Shown here: positions 1 to 8,781 of the stretch, piece by piece
Position numbering within the stretch: the stretch's first letter is position 1
Layout of the letters: every line of letters begins with the position of its first letter
NCBI GenBank assembly: GCA_029552245.1
Contig: JAKPDW010000063.1
Coordinates: 1-64,000 of the forward strand
Reading direction: 5' to 3'
Source: Deltaproteobacteria bacterium
GTDB lineage: Bacteria > Desulfobacterota > Desulfomonilia > UBA1062
DNA: 64,000 nt
The notes under the pieces: model-generated
Seen by the model: only the letters and a program-made list of their open reading frames with translations
Database searches by the model: none
What the model was told of the DNA's origin: nothing
Made by a program: the position numbers and the translations under genes

Positions 1-1931
1 AGCTCCCTCCTGAGCTCCGCCATGATGTCCTGCTGCTTCTTCACCCTATCCCCCCTGGGCACGAGCCTCACGAAGATCGCGGCCTTGTTGATCTGGCCGC
101 CGGCCCCGCCCTGGCCGATCCCCTGGATGAAGAACGCGCCATTCACCTCGGGCCTGGCCCTCACCATCTGCTCGGCCTTCAGGAAGAGCTCCCGGGCCTT
201 GGGGAAGGAATAGTCGACGGGCGTCTCCAGCCTCACGATGAACTGCGACTGGTCCTCCGGGGGCACGAATTCCTTTCCGATGAACCGCACCAGGTACATG
301 CTGACCACGAACAACACCAGCGTGCCCAGGAGCACGGCGCCACGGTGATCGATGGAATAGGCGAGGATCGGCCTGTAGAATGCCTCGACACGCTTGTAGG
401 CCTTCTCGAAGGCGCCTGAGAGCCGTGATAGCAGGGATCCCTCTCGACGATGTTTCGCGATAGGGGAGAGGAAGATGGAGGAGAGCATGGGCGTGAGCGT
501 CAGCGACACGAGCAGCGATACCCCTACCGCGAAGACCACCGTGAGGGCGAACTGGAGGAAGAACCTGCCGATGATGCCCTTCATGAAGGCCACGGGCAGG
601 AAGATGACCGCGATCGCGAGCGTGGTGGCGGTCACCGCCATGCCTATCTCGGAGGTGGCGAACGAGGCCGCCTCCCTGGGCGCCATGCCTTCCTCGATGT
701 GGCGGTAGATGTTCTCGATCACGATGATGGCGTCATCTATGAGGATCCCCACGGACAGGGTCAAGGCCAGCATGGAGAGGTTGTTGAAGGTGAAGTCGAA
801 GGCGCGCATGAGGGTGAAGGTGGAGATGATGGAGACGGGCAGGGCGATCGCGCTGATGAGGGTGGTCCGCACGTTCCCGAGAAACACGAAGACGGCGACG
901 ACCGCCAGGATCGACCCTATGATGAGGTGGTGCTGGACCTGGTTGATCGAGTCCTTGATGAAGATGGATTGGTCGAAGGCGATGTTGATGCGCATCCCGC
1001 CCGGAAGATCCCTGTTGATGCGGTCGATCTCCTTCTTGACCCGGTCGATGACCTCCACCGTGTTCGTGCCGGTCTGCTTCCTGACGCCTATGCCGACGCA
1101 GGGCATGCCGTTGAACCGGGTATAGGTCCGTTCCTCCTCGAGGCCGTCCTCCACCCTGGCGATGTCCCGTATGCGCACGGGGCGGCCTTCGCTCCTGGTC
1201 ACCACGAGGTCGCCGAAGGCGGCGACCTCCATGATGTTCCCCTTGACCTTGACGGCGTACTCCTTGGTGAGGCTCTCGACGCGGCCGCCGGGCAGCTCCA
1301 TGTTCTCCCTGCCGATGACCGCGGCAACGTCGGACGGCGCGACCCCGTAGGCCTTCATCTTTTCGAGGTCGAGCCAGACGCGCACCTGTCGGACCCTCAT
1401 GCCGCCGAGCCACAGCGACCCCACGCCCTCGATCCTCTGGAGCTGTTCCTTGAGGATCTCGTTGGCGTACGTGGAGAGTTCCGCTATCGACCTCTTGCCG
1501 GTCAGGTTGAGCCAGAGCACCGGCGTGCTCTCGGGATTGACCTTCCTGATGACCGGCTCTTCGATGTCCTCGGGCAGCGACCTCCTCACGGCCGCGATCT
1601 GCTCGCGCACGTCCTGAACGGCGAGATCGATGTCGCGCTCGAGCTCGAACTCGACGATGATGCTGGAGACCCCCTCTGAGCTCGTCGAGGTGATGTTCTT
1701 GACGCCGCTTATGGTATTGATCACCTCCTCGATCTTGTCGGTGACGTCGATGTCCACGACCTCCGGGCTCGCGCCCTTGAGCACGGTGGTGACGCTCACG
1801 ATGGGGAAATCCACCTTCGGGAAGAGGTCGACCCCTATGGACGGGTAGCTCACGATGCCCAGTATCACCAGGGCCATGATGACCATGGTGGCGAAGACCG
1901 GTCTCTTGATGGAGGTATCAGAGATCCACAC
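1..1931 (-). CDS. RND-family efflux transporter permease, 3'-truncated by window edge
   Basis: Inner-membrane resistance-nodulation-division pump (AcrB/MexB/CusA superfamily) that exports substrates by proton antiport together with the adaptor encoded just upstream. The reading frame is open to base 1, so about 643 residues (roughly the N-terminal 60%) are visible. It begins with the cytoplasmic edge and TM1 (WISDTSIKRPVFATMVIMAL), followed by the porter domain and TM segments containing the proton-relay motif SVGILIDDAIIVIENIYRH. The ORF track misses it because no stop lies in the window. The start is GTG with AGGAG eight bases upstream. It is the last visible gene of a tetR-adaptor-pump operon, 62 bp after the adaptor. 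The hydrophobe/amphiphile (HAE) type is more likely than heavy-metal efflux, but substrate is unknown. Confidence 0.93.
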   Translation of the reverse strand, partial: MWISDTSIKRPVFATMVIMALVILGIVSYPSIGVDLFPKVDFPIVSVTTVLKGASPEVVDIDVTDKIEEVINTISGVKNITSTSSEGVSSIIVEFELERDIDLAVQDVREQIAAVRRSLPEDIEEPVIRKVNPESTPVLWLNLTGKRSIAELSTYANEILKEQLQRIEGVGSLWLGGMRVRQVRVWLDLEKMKAYGVAPSDVAAVIGRENMELPGGRVESLTKEYAVKVKGNIMEVAAFGDLVVTRSEGRPVRIRDIARVEDGLEEERTYTRFNGMPCVGIGVRKQTGTNTVEVIDRVKKEIDRINRDLPGGMRINIAFDQSIFIKDSINQVQHHLIIGSILAVVAVFVFLGNVRTTLISAIALPVSIISTFTLMRAFDFTFNNLSMLALTLSVGILIDDAIIVIENIYRHIEEGMAPREAASFATSEIGMAVTATTLAIAVIFLPVAFMKGIIGRFFLQFALTVVFAVGVSLLVSLTLTPMLSSIFLSPIAKHRREGSLLSRLSGAFEKAYKRVEAFYRPILAYSIDHRGAVLLGTLVLFVVSMYLVRFIGKEFVPPEDQSQFIVRLETPVDYSFPKARELFLKAEQMVRARPEVNGAFFIQGIGQGGAGGQINKAAIFVRLVPRGDRVKKQQDIMAELRRE

Positions 1932-1993
1932 GGTTCACACTCCTGTGGGGGGCGGTTCTATCCCTTCCCGAAACCGTAGAACACCACGCTGTC

Positions 1994-3124
1994 TCACTCC
2001 ACGACATGTACCTTGACCCCGTCGCTCGCCGCGGTCTGGCCGACCACGATGATGGTCTCTCCCTCCTCGACGCCCGAGAGCACCTCCACGAACTCGCCGT
2101 ACTTCGCGCCCAGGGTGACCTCACGCTCAAGGGCCTTCCCTCCCTCGGCAACGAACACCCTCGTCCTGGTACCCTCGTACAACACGGACGTGACCGGGAT
2201 CACCACCGTGGGCTTCGGGTCTCCCACGAACAACGATACCCTCGCGAACATCCCCGGCCTGAGCTCGCCCGAGGCATTCGGCGCGAGGGCCTGCACCTCG
2301 AGCATCCTGGTGCGGTCGTCGAGGGCGGGCAGGATGGAGCTCACCCGTGCGCTGAACGTCCTCGCCGGGTAGGCCTCCACATGGAACGCCACATCCTGGC
2401 CCTTTCTGACCCTGGTCACCTCCTTCTCGGGTATCGAGAAGGTGAGCTTCACGCTGGATGCATCCACGACCCTCACGAGAGGCCTGCCGACGCCCACGAA
2501 ATCGCCCTCGGCCGCGGCCTTGTGCATGACCTCCCCGGATATCGGCGAGGTCACCGTGGTCTTCGAAAGCCTTTGCACGGCAAGGTCGCTAGCGGCCTTC
2601 GCCCTTTCCCGTTCCTGCCTGGCGACGTCGAGCCTCGTCGCCATGTTGTCGTATTCCTGCTTGGAGACGACCTGCTGGTCGAAGAGCGCCTTCATTCTCC
2701 CGTACTGGGCGAGAGCGTTCTCGAGGTTCGCCTCTGCGAGCTTCAACGCGGCCCTGGCGGCATCGACGGCGAGCAGGTAGTCGGTGTCCTTGATCCTGAC
2801 CAAGACCTGTCCCCTGGCGACCCTGTCTCCCTCGTCCACGAGGTATTCCTTGACCACGCCATCCACCTCTGCGGCCACCACCGTTTCCTCTACCGGCGTG
2901 AGCGATCCCACCGCCTCTATCATGGGCCTCAAGGTCTGCTTGCCCACCTTCTGGACCTTGACGTTGACGACCTTGTCCTGCTTCGCCGTCTCCTCCTTCT
3001 TCGTGCAGCCCTCGGAGGAAGCTCCGAGCAGTGCGCACACGAGCAAGATCACGAGGGCGACACGCCGGAGGCCGCACACGCTCTGCATGAACCCTTCAAA
3101 TTCGCGATCTGGGAACAAGCTCAT
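1994..3124 (-). CDS. RND efflux periplasmic adaptor subunit (HlyD/MFP family)
   Basis: Membrane-fusion protein that bridges the RND pump and an outer-membrane channel. Of the 376 residues, about 15-35 form a signal segment ending in a weak lipobox-like SSEGC, so it may be lipid-anchored. Then come the barrel-sandwich/lipoyl half (VDGVVKEYLVDEGDRVARGQ), an alpha-helical hairpin (about 95-160), the second lipoyl half (VTSPISGEVMHKAAAEGDFV) and the beta-barrel/membrane-proximal domains. The chosen ATG follows GGGGGTG; the track's longer start would overlap the tetR gene. It sits between the regulator (41 bp upstream) and the pump. No outer-membrane factor gene is visible here. Confidence 0.92.
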   Translation of the reverse strand: MSLFPDREFEGFMQSVCGLRRVALVILLVCALLGASSEGCTKKEETAKQDKVVNVKVQKVGKQTLRPMIEAVGSLTPVEETVVAAEVDGVVKEYLVDEGDRVARGQVLVRIKDTDYLLAVDAARAALKLAEANLENALAQYGRMKALFDQQVVSKQEYDNMATRLDVARQERERAKAASDLAVQRLSKTTVTSPISGEVMHKAAAEGDFVGVGRPLVRVVDASSVKLTFSIPEKEVTRVRKGQDVAFHVEAYPARTFSARVSSILPALDDRTRMLEVQALAPNASGELRPGMFARVSLFVGDPKPTVVIPVTSVLYEGTRTRVFVAEGGKALEREVTLGAKYGEFVEVLSGVEEGETIIVVGQTAASDGVKVHVVE

Positions 3125-3165
3125 TTCACCCCCTGTATCTGTTGTCCAACCAAGGCACTGATCTC

Positions 3166-3762
3166 TCAACTCTCAGGCCTGAGACCCCTGAAAAAGATCC
3201 CGAGCATGTCCCTCATCCCCTCCATGACACGTTCTTCCTGGCCGTAGAAGGCGAACGTCTGGTCACACCCGAACATAGACGAGATCATGATGAGGCTTAT
3301 GAGCTCAGGGTCCCTGATAGGCCTGATCTCGCCGCGTCTCATCCCTTCCCTCAAGATCTGCTCCACCAGTTCCTTGTGGGATGAGAGGTACCTCTCGCGC
3401 TCCTGCTCGAAAACCCCGGCGAGCGTCCTGAACTCCTCCTGTATCTCCCGCGAAGCGCGCCTCGCCCTCGAGGTGATGAACGCATAGCGCGTCTTGACGA
3501 GGGCGAGCATCTTGTCGAAGGACGTCTCCTGCCCCATGACCGCCGCCCTCATCTCCGAGACGAGCCTCTCGATCTCGTGACTGATGATCTCGCGCACAAT
3601 CTCCTTCTTGTCGTCGAAGTAGTAGTACAACGAGGTCTTGGCGAGCCCGGCCCTCTTCGCTATGTCGTCGAGCGTCGCCTTGTTCGGTCCGAGCTCGAGG
3701 AGCACCTCGAACGCCGCCTCGAGGATCTCCCTCCTCCTGGTCTCGCGGGAAGAAATCGTCAT
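3166..3762 (-). CDS. TetR/AcrR family transcriptional regulator of the efflux operon
   Basis: A 198-residue repressor-type regulator. The N-terminal helix-turn-helix (residues about 10-55; IAKRAGLAKTSLYYYFDDKK) is textbook TetR, and the C-terminal ligand domain is variable. The start was moved to the internal ATG giving MTISSRE because the usual family length is near 200 and the track's upstream extension is low-complexity. It is the first gene of the efflux operon, so it probably autoregulates and controls the pump in response to an effector that the pump exports. That regulatory role is inferred from position. Confidence 0.88.
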   Translation of the reverse strand: MTISSRETRRREILEAAFEVLLELGPNKATLDDIAKRAGLAKTSLYYYFDDKKEIVREIISHEIERLVSEMRAAVMGQETSFDKMLALVKTRYAFITSRARRASREIQEEFRTLAGVFEQERERYLSSHKELVEQILREGMRRGEIRPIRDPELISLIMISSMFGCDQTFAFYGQEERVMEGMRDMLGIFFRGLRPES

Positions 3763-3764
3763 GC

Positions 3765-3780
3765 ATTCAAGCTTTCGAAT
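3765..3780. promoter_or_regulatory. Imperfect palindrome just upstream of tetR, possible operator
   Basis: ATTCAAGCTTTCGAAT reads nearly the same on both strands and lies three bases before the tetR start codon, overlapped by a wider CATTC-N13-GAATG inverted repeat. TetR proteins usually bind such palindromes near their own promoter. This is position-based inference only. Confidence 0.3.
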
Positions 3781-4452
3781 AGAATGTTTTATAGTTCTAC
3801 ACGAGACGAAAACACCTGTCAACGCAGGACCTCCCCTTTTCGAAAGTCCTTTACGACACCACACCATGAACTCACGGTCGCTTCGATATGTTCTGCACCT
3901 TGTCACCAGTCGCAAGGTAACGGACCGCAAAGAGAAAAAGCGCTTCACCTCAATGGGTTGGGTGACGTGGAGCCAGAGGGGCACCTCATGCGCCCCTGCC
4001 ACCCTGGTACCCATCTTCATCCTTCGTTGTGCCCGGGCTCGGGCCTCACGGGTTGTATTTCCATGGAGCCCCTCACATCCACCGGGAAACATGGTTGTTT
4101 TGCTTTATTATGAAATATCTTGCCCTTTTTGTGGAGTCCTTTACCTCGGCTTCTTTGCGCCGGTTTGCCCACGCATGCGGGGCCCCCATGCTGTATCTTG
4201 ATTTTCTTTGCCAAATCATGCTGCAGGGACAGGCGGGGCGCTGGCACGACCTGTGAATGGAGCGCTCCAGTTGTGTTCGATTGAAGCCCGAAGGGACCTG
4301 TGACGATGCAGCGAAGAGAGTGGGCGCCAGGGGCAACAGAGGCGAATCCGCCGCACACGATGACCATTGCCGAGGAAGCGGCGGTACGCGCATTCGATGC
4401 AGCGCCGGGTGCGTTTAGACGGAGCATCGATGTCGCCCAGGCAAAGGCGGGC
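3781..4452. other. Gene-free stretch, no recognisable element
   Basis: About 670 bp between the tetR start and the hemolysin III reading frame. ORFs listed here (3577..4113, 3638..4201, 4017..4664) have no recognisable family and look like chance frames. The part near 4090-4140 is A+T-rich and could contain a promoter, but I cannot place one. Confidence 0.5.
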
Positions 4453-5131
4453 ATGCCCCCCGGCAGCGGGTTCGCCCGTCTCCTCCCGAGGGAACCGGCG
4501 AGCGCGCTCACACATGCGCCCGGGATCGCGCTCGCCGTTGCGGGCACGTGGCACCTGCTGGCGCGCGCTGTGGCCGGTGAGACCGTGGCACCTGGCAGGG
4601 TATGCCGTCTTCGGCCTGTGCGGCGTCCTCCTCTATGCCGCGAGCACGCTCTTTCACTGGGCACGCGCCTCCAAGGACACGATCTCGGCCCTCAGGAAGC
4701 TCGATCACATCATGATCTTCGTCTTCATAGCCGCCACCTACACGCCTTTCTGCCTCGTTCCGTTCAGGGGTCCGTTCGGATGGTTCATGCTCTCGTGCAT
4801 CTGGTGCATCGCGGCTGCGGGCTCGGTAGTGAAACTCTCCTGGATGCACATGCCGAGAGGCCTGTGCGTTTCCCTGTATCTCTTTGCGGGGTTTTTCTCC
4901 ATGATCGGGATAGGCCGCATCATCTCCGTGCTCGGGCCCCACGCGGTCTCCTTGCTCTTCACGGGCGGGGCCTTCTACTGCATCGGCGCCGCTCTCTACC
5001 TGCTGGAGAGCGATCGAGATCTATCCAGTCCAAAGCTCTTCGGTCTCCACGAGGCCTTCCACCTCATGGTCCTGCTTGGGGGAGCCTGCCACTACATGTG
5101 CATCGCGCGCTACGTCGACACGTTCGCCTGA
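4453..5131 (+). pseudogene. Hemolysin III / PAQR family membrane protein, frameshifted
   Basis: Seven-helix membrane protein of the hemolysin III (YqfA, PAQR) family, function in bacteria unsettled. The N-terminal signature (LPREPASALTHAPGIALAVA) is in one frame, while the rest, from PWHLAGYAVFGLCG through ASTLFH, LRKLDHIMIFVFIAATYTP and HEAFHLMVLLGGACHY, is in the next frame. The switch lies near 4570-4600 and needs one base skipped. Conserved His and Asp residues of the PAQR metal site are present in the second frame. Joined, the protein would be about 225 residues, the normal size. It could be a genuine pseudogene or a single-base sequence error; the ORF track shows only the second frame (4367..5131). 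Confidence 0.75.
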
Positions 5132-5269
5132 GCCGAAGAATCCTCATGTCCCGCCTGGGAGGTCAGGCAAAAGCCAGCACGGTCATTGCGGACGAAAAAG
5201 CCGAAGGGCTCCTTCCCCGCGAGGAGACAGGTACAGCGCCACGCATGAGGCTCACGAGCCCTCGGGTGC

Positions 5270-6196
5270 TCAGGGCCTCGATGCGGATCTCCTCTCTTCG
5301 AGCACCTTCATGATACGAGGAAGGGCGGCGTATGCGGCCTTCTCTCCCTCGAGAATGGCCTGGTGCCTCTTCTCCATCTCGGTGGACCCTATGCCCCTGA
5401 CATCGGGACGGATCACCACGTCGGCCTTCGAGAGCTGGTGCTCGCTGATCTTGGCGTACATGATGTCCACGGACTGCAGGATGGTATCCAGCGTCCCCTG
5501 GGGCACCTCGCCGGCGATCCCCCCGGATATGTCGACGGCTATCACCACGTCCGCCCCATGCCTCCTTGCCGCCTCGACCGCCACCGGGCTGACCACGCCG
5601 CCGTCGACGTACGTCTTGCCGCCCATCTTCACGGGCTGGAAGACCCCGGGGACCGAGCAGCTCGCCCTAACGGCCTTGCCGGTGTTGCCGGCCACGAACA
5701 CCGCCTCCTCGCCCGTCGCTATGTCGGTCGCGACCGCGAGGAACTTCTTCTTCAGTCTCTCGATGGGCGTGTTTCTGACCGTCTTGTTGATGAAGTCCTC
5801 GAGCTTCTCACCCTTGATGAACCCGTTGTCCGGCACCGTGTAGTCGATCACGTCCTTCTTCTGTATCTTCAGGGCCATGTCCTGGAGGGCGAACGGGTCG
5901 ACGCCGGAGGCGTACAGGCTCCCCACAAGGCTTCCGGCGCTGGTTCCGACGACCATGTGAACGGGCACCTTCTGGGACTCGAGCACCTTGAGCACGCCTA
6001 TGTGGGCAAACCCCTTCGACGCCCCTGCCCCGAGGACCACCGCCACCTTCACCTCCTTGGTCGGGGGCGTGGTCTCCACCCCGGGGGGGGTCGGCCTCGC
6101 GGGGCACCCGGCCCCGACAACGGCCAGGAGCGCCGTTACAAAGAGGACACTCGCTCTCAGAAGCCCTTTCCTCGGCACAGGCATGGCATCCTTCAT
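5270..6196 (-). CDS. Patatin-like phospholipase family lipoprotein (RssA-like)
   Basis: Predicted serine lipid acyl hydrolase, 308 residues. The N-terminus is a signal peptide ending in VVGAGC, so it is probably a lipoprotein at the envelope. The patatin domain (about 45-215) shows the oxyanion loop GAGASKGFAHIGVL, the nucleophile elbow GTSAGS and the catalytic Asp in YVDGGVVSP. The start ATG (MKDAMP) has AGGGG upstream; the track's longer version adds 22 unlikely residues. It stands alone, convergent with the hemolysin III frame. Substrate is unknown. Confidence 0.88.
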   Translation of the reverse strand: MKDAMPVPRKGLLRASVLFVTALLAVVGAGCPARPTPPGVETTPPTKEVKVAVVLGAGASKGFAHIGVLKVLESQKVPVHMVVGTSAGSLVGSLYASGVDPFALQDMALKIQKKDVIDYTVPDNGFIKGEKLEDFINKTVRNTPIERLKKKFLAVATDIATGEEAVFVAGNTGKAVRASCSVPGVFQPVKMGGKTYVDGGVVSPVAVEAARRHGADVVIAVDISGGIAGEVPQGTLDTILQSVDIMYAKISEHQLSKADVVIRPDVRGIGSTEMEKRHQAILEGEKAAYAALPRIMKVLEERRSASRP

Positions 6197-6637
6197 CGTG
6201 CAGCCCCTTTCTGACGGAGTTTCTTCGGAATACGGCCCCGCCCTCAGGACAGCCCCCTCCATGCAACACCGGCCCTCACACCGGGGGATATCCCGGGAAG
6301 CCGCCTTCCGGACGCACCCCAGATAGTCCCTCCGGAGTCGCCTGTCAAGGACGAGCGCGGACTTCCCCGCCCGTGAACTGAGGCTCGGCCTTCAGGATGC
6401 AGCGAGCCCGCAACCTGCGCGCGGGGTTTGGACGCACGCGTAGACCACAGGCCGGGTCAACATCCAGCGGGTCACCCATATGCGCCACCTACATCAATGA
6501 TTTACCCTGAACGCCGGTCAACCTATATGAGTTTCTCCTTGGTCTTATGAAATCCGAAATCTCTCTTGATTCTCGTAACGCCATGGGATAGAGTGCGTCC
6601 CAATTTATCATCATTCTATACCCCAAGGAGAGTGCAC
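6197..6637. other. Intergenic region with a possible promoter
   Basis: 441 bp separating divergent patatin and ribbon-helix-helix genes. On the plus strand TTGATT (6566-6571), a 17-bp spacer and TAGAGT (6589-6594) form a weak sigma-70-like promoter 44 bp before the next start codon. Nothing else recognised. Confidence 0.35.
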
Positions 6638-6877
6638 ATGGCGCAAAGAGGAAGAAAGCCGCTTGAACTGCGTACGAGGGACAAGGATGTGAAGCTCATC
6701 AAAAGAAACTATTACATCGATGAGCGTTACGCCAAGGCGCTTTCCGTGATCTCGGCCTTGACCGGGAAAGAACTGTCTCTCCTCGTGAACGAGGCTATAG
6801 GCGGCCTCATCAAGAAATACCAGCCGCAGACAGATATCGATCTCATGAAGCTGAAGACCATCGACAACGAGAAGTGA
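6638..6877 (+). CDS. Small ribbon-helix-helix (CopG-like) DNA-binding protein
   Basis: 79 residues. A basic N-terminus (AQRGRKPLELRTRDKD) is followed by a predicted beta strand and two helices (NYYIDERYAKALSVISALTG, KELSLLVNEAIGGLIKKY), the pattern of the MetJ/Arc/CopG fold, in which two chains share one DNA-binding sheet. The start ATG has AAGGAG eight bases upstream, and the track's 24-residue extension is not supported. No toxin gene follows, so it looks like a stand-alone regulator rather than an antitoxin. Target unknown. Confidence 0.7.
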   Translation: MAQRGRKPLELRTRDKDVKLIKRNYYIDERYAKALSVISALTGKELSLLVNEAIGGLIKKYQPQTDIDLMKLKTIDNEK

Positions 6878-7610
6878 CCCGTCTCCCGCACACGAGGCCA
6901 TCACAAGGACGACGAACACGGGCCGCTTGACGCCCCTGACGCGATACAGTCATGCACACAGCCCCGAGAAGAAGGGAACCTGACCCCTAAAGCCCGGCAC
7001 CCTGCAGGAAATAGAAGACCAAGGGCGGTTCACTCCCCATACCCCTACTAGGTGAACCCTCACTTCGGGCTCTCACGTAACCCTTCCGGAGACAGGAGAA
7101 CCATGGGCAGGGAGTGCATCTTTCCCGGGCACGACCGAAGGACGACCCTGCCACACCGTCCCCACCCGGCTGTCGTAAGATCGCCAGAGTGAGGGTCGTG
7201 CGGCGACGTGCGGTCGGAGCCGCGGGAGACCATCGCCGCATCACGGCCACGCTGAACCACGGGTTCATGCCTGGAGGCACAGAGTCCCCGACGCATCTTC
7301 TCTGCAGCCTTGAGGCTGCCGTCGCCAGGCAGCCGTGAGGGCTGGGAAACCGGTCCCTCATCGCTGCAGGGCCGCCCGAGCGGTGCACGAACCCGCCGGC
7401 ACACAGACCATGCAACATGCCTGGCCGATGACTACAGGCCTGTCTTTCCCATGCCGGTCAAGGCGTGGGGTCTTCCCAAGCCCCTTTGCGCACCACCTCG
7501 CTGTCTTCCCTTCCCTGCGCCGGGCGCGACCAGGCAGGCCAAGGAATCACCATGCATTTCGATGCCGCAGAGACGCTCAAGCAAGTGCCGTTTCGTCCGA
7601 AAGGTTCTGT
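6878..7610. other. Long gene-free stretch
   Basis: 733 bp. ORFs on both strands here are low-complexity Arg/Pro/Gly-rich translations with no family resemblance, so I regard them as chance frames. No tRNA, terminator or repeat family is evident. Confidence 0.5.
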
Positions 7611-8510
7611 ATGACCGCACGGGATTCGCTCAGGGTATGGATACTCGCCATCGTCCTGCTTGCCGCCTGCGCCACGGGGTTCACCGCGCACGGGAAGCCT
7701 GACGGCCCTTCAGTGACCACGTACCGCATCTCCGGGGTGGACCCGGGGTTCAACCTGAGCCGTGAAGAAGTGGCCAGGGCTGTGCGCGAGGCTGCATCCA
7801 TCTGGGAGGAGGCTGCAGGCAGACCCCTGTTCAGAGAGGACGCCGACGGTCATCTCGAGATAAAACTCGTCTACGACCACCGCCAGGCGGTATCCGACAC
7901 CCTCAACGGCCTCAAGTCCCGCCTCGCCGGCAAACAGGTCGCCTACGAGGCCTTGAAGTCCCAGATCACCCAGCTCGAGTCCGAATACCATTCCCAGAGG
8001 GACGCGCTCCTCTCGGAGATGTCCGAGTACAACGCGCGGATGGGGGCATACAGCGCCGCGATGCGCTCTTCTGCCGACCATGGGCCCCAGAAGGCCCTCG
8101 AACAGGAGTACGAGGCCCTCGAGGCCATGTACCACACGCTGAGCAGGAAGGCCCACGAGCTTGCGGCAACCGAACATTCCCTCTCCGACATGATCGCGGT
8201 CCTCAACGAGATGGCCCAAGAGATGAACAAGGATGCACAAGGGATGCGGACCGTCCGCATGTCGGCAGGTGCCGAGTTCAGCGAGGCCTGCTACGAGCTC
8301 CGGAAAGACGGGAGCGAGACGATCACCGTCTACCATTTCGCCGACCGCACCAGGCTCGTGCGCGTGCTCGCCCATGAGTTGGGCCATGCGCTCGGGCTCG
8401 AGCACTCGCGGGACCCCGACGGCATCATGTACCGCATGAACACCTCGACGAACCTGAAGCCGTCGGCGGATGAGGTCGCAGCCCTTCGCCGTCTCCTCGA
8501 GGAAAGGTAG
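7611..8510 (+). CDS. Matrixin (M10-like) zinc metalloprotease lipoprotein with coiled-coil insert
   Basis: 299 residues. The signal peptide ends in a good lipobox (LLAAC), predicting an envelope lipoprotein. Residues about 38-95 resemble the matrixin N-lobe (TYRISGVDPGFNLSREEV, IWEEAAGRPLF). Residues about 100-215 are a long charged, heptad-like helical insert (ALKSQITQLESEYHSQRDAL). Residues 255-265 give the zinc site HELGHALGLEH, followed by the Met-turn GIMYR, so catalysis by a Zn-bound water with the motif Glu is expected. The insert between strand and active-site helix is unusual. AAGG precedes the chosen ATG. No propeptide Cys switch is visible. Confidence 0.8.
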   Translation: MTARDSLRVWILAIVLLAACATGFTAHGKPDGPSVTTYRISGVDPGFNLSREEVARAVREAASIWEEAAGRPLFREDADGHLEIKLVYDHRQAVSDTLNGLKSRLAGKQVAYEALKSQITQLESEYHSQRDALLSEMSEYNARMGAYSAAMRSSADHGPQKALEQEYEALEAMYHTLSRKAHELAATEHSLSDMIAVLNEMAQEMNKDAQGMRTVRMSAGAEFSEACYELRKDGSETITVYHFADRTRLVRVLAHELGHALGLEHSRDPDGIMYRMNTSTNLKPSADEVAALRRLLEER

Positions 8511-8536
8511 ACGCGGCGTATCCTATAAGCCGCGTC
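8510..8536 (+). terminator. Hairpin at the end of the metalloprotease gene
   Basis: GACGCGGC and GCCGCGTC form a perfect 8-bp stem with an 11-base loop, starting at the last base of the stop codon. No U-tract follows, so it may be an mRNA 3'-end stabiliser or Rho-linked site rather than an intrinsic terminator. Confidence 0.35.
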
Positions 8537-8781
8537 GAAACGGCGCGCCACCCCTGAACGTATCGGAACCATGCCCATTTCCGCCCCGGCTTCCTGTCCC
8601 CGGGCACCCGAATGCGAGGATCTTGCCATCATCGCCAGGCGGGTCAACCTCTCACCCGGCATCAAGGTCCGATGTGCCCGGGTCGGTATCCTTTCTTTTC
8701 CGAACCCGCGGGAAGCGGCCTCTTCACGCTGCTGTGGGAAGTCTTGCCGTTCGAGGCAATGTGGGGTAGGTTCAACACCCT

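Noticed and set aside
450-1679. 409-codon plus-strand ORF over the RND gene, and similar long ORFs such as 2006..3247, 15661..16689, 16823..18328, 21469..22530, 24164..25411 and 30321..32927
   Set aside because: They are antisense or alternate-frame shadows of real genes, with Arg/Gly/His/Asp-rich low-complexity translations and no family motifs.
6987-7418. Reverse-strand ORFs 6987..7418 and 7060..7404
   Set aside because: Composition is that of non-coding high-G+C frames and no homology pattern is visible.
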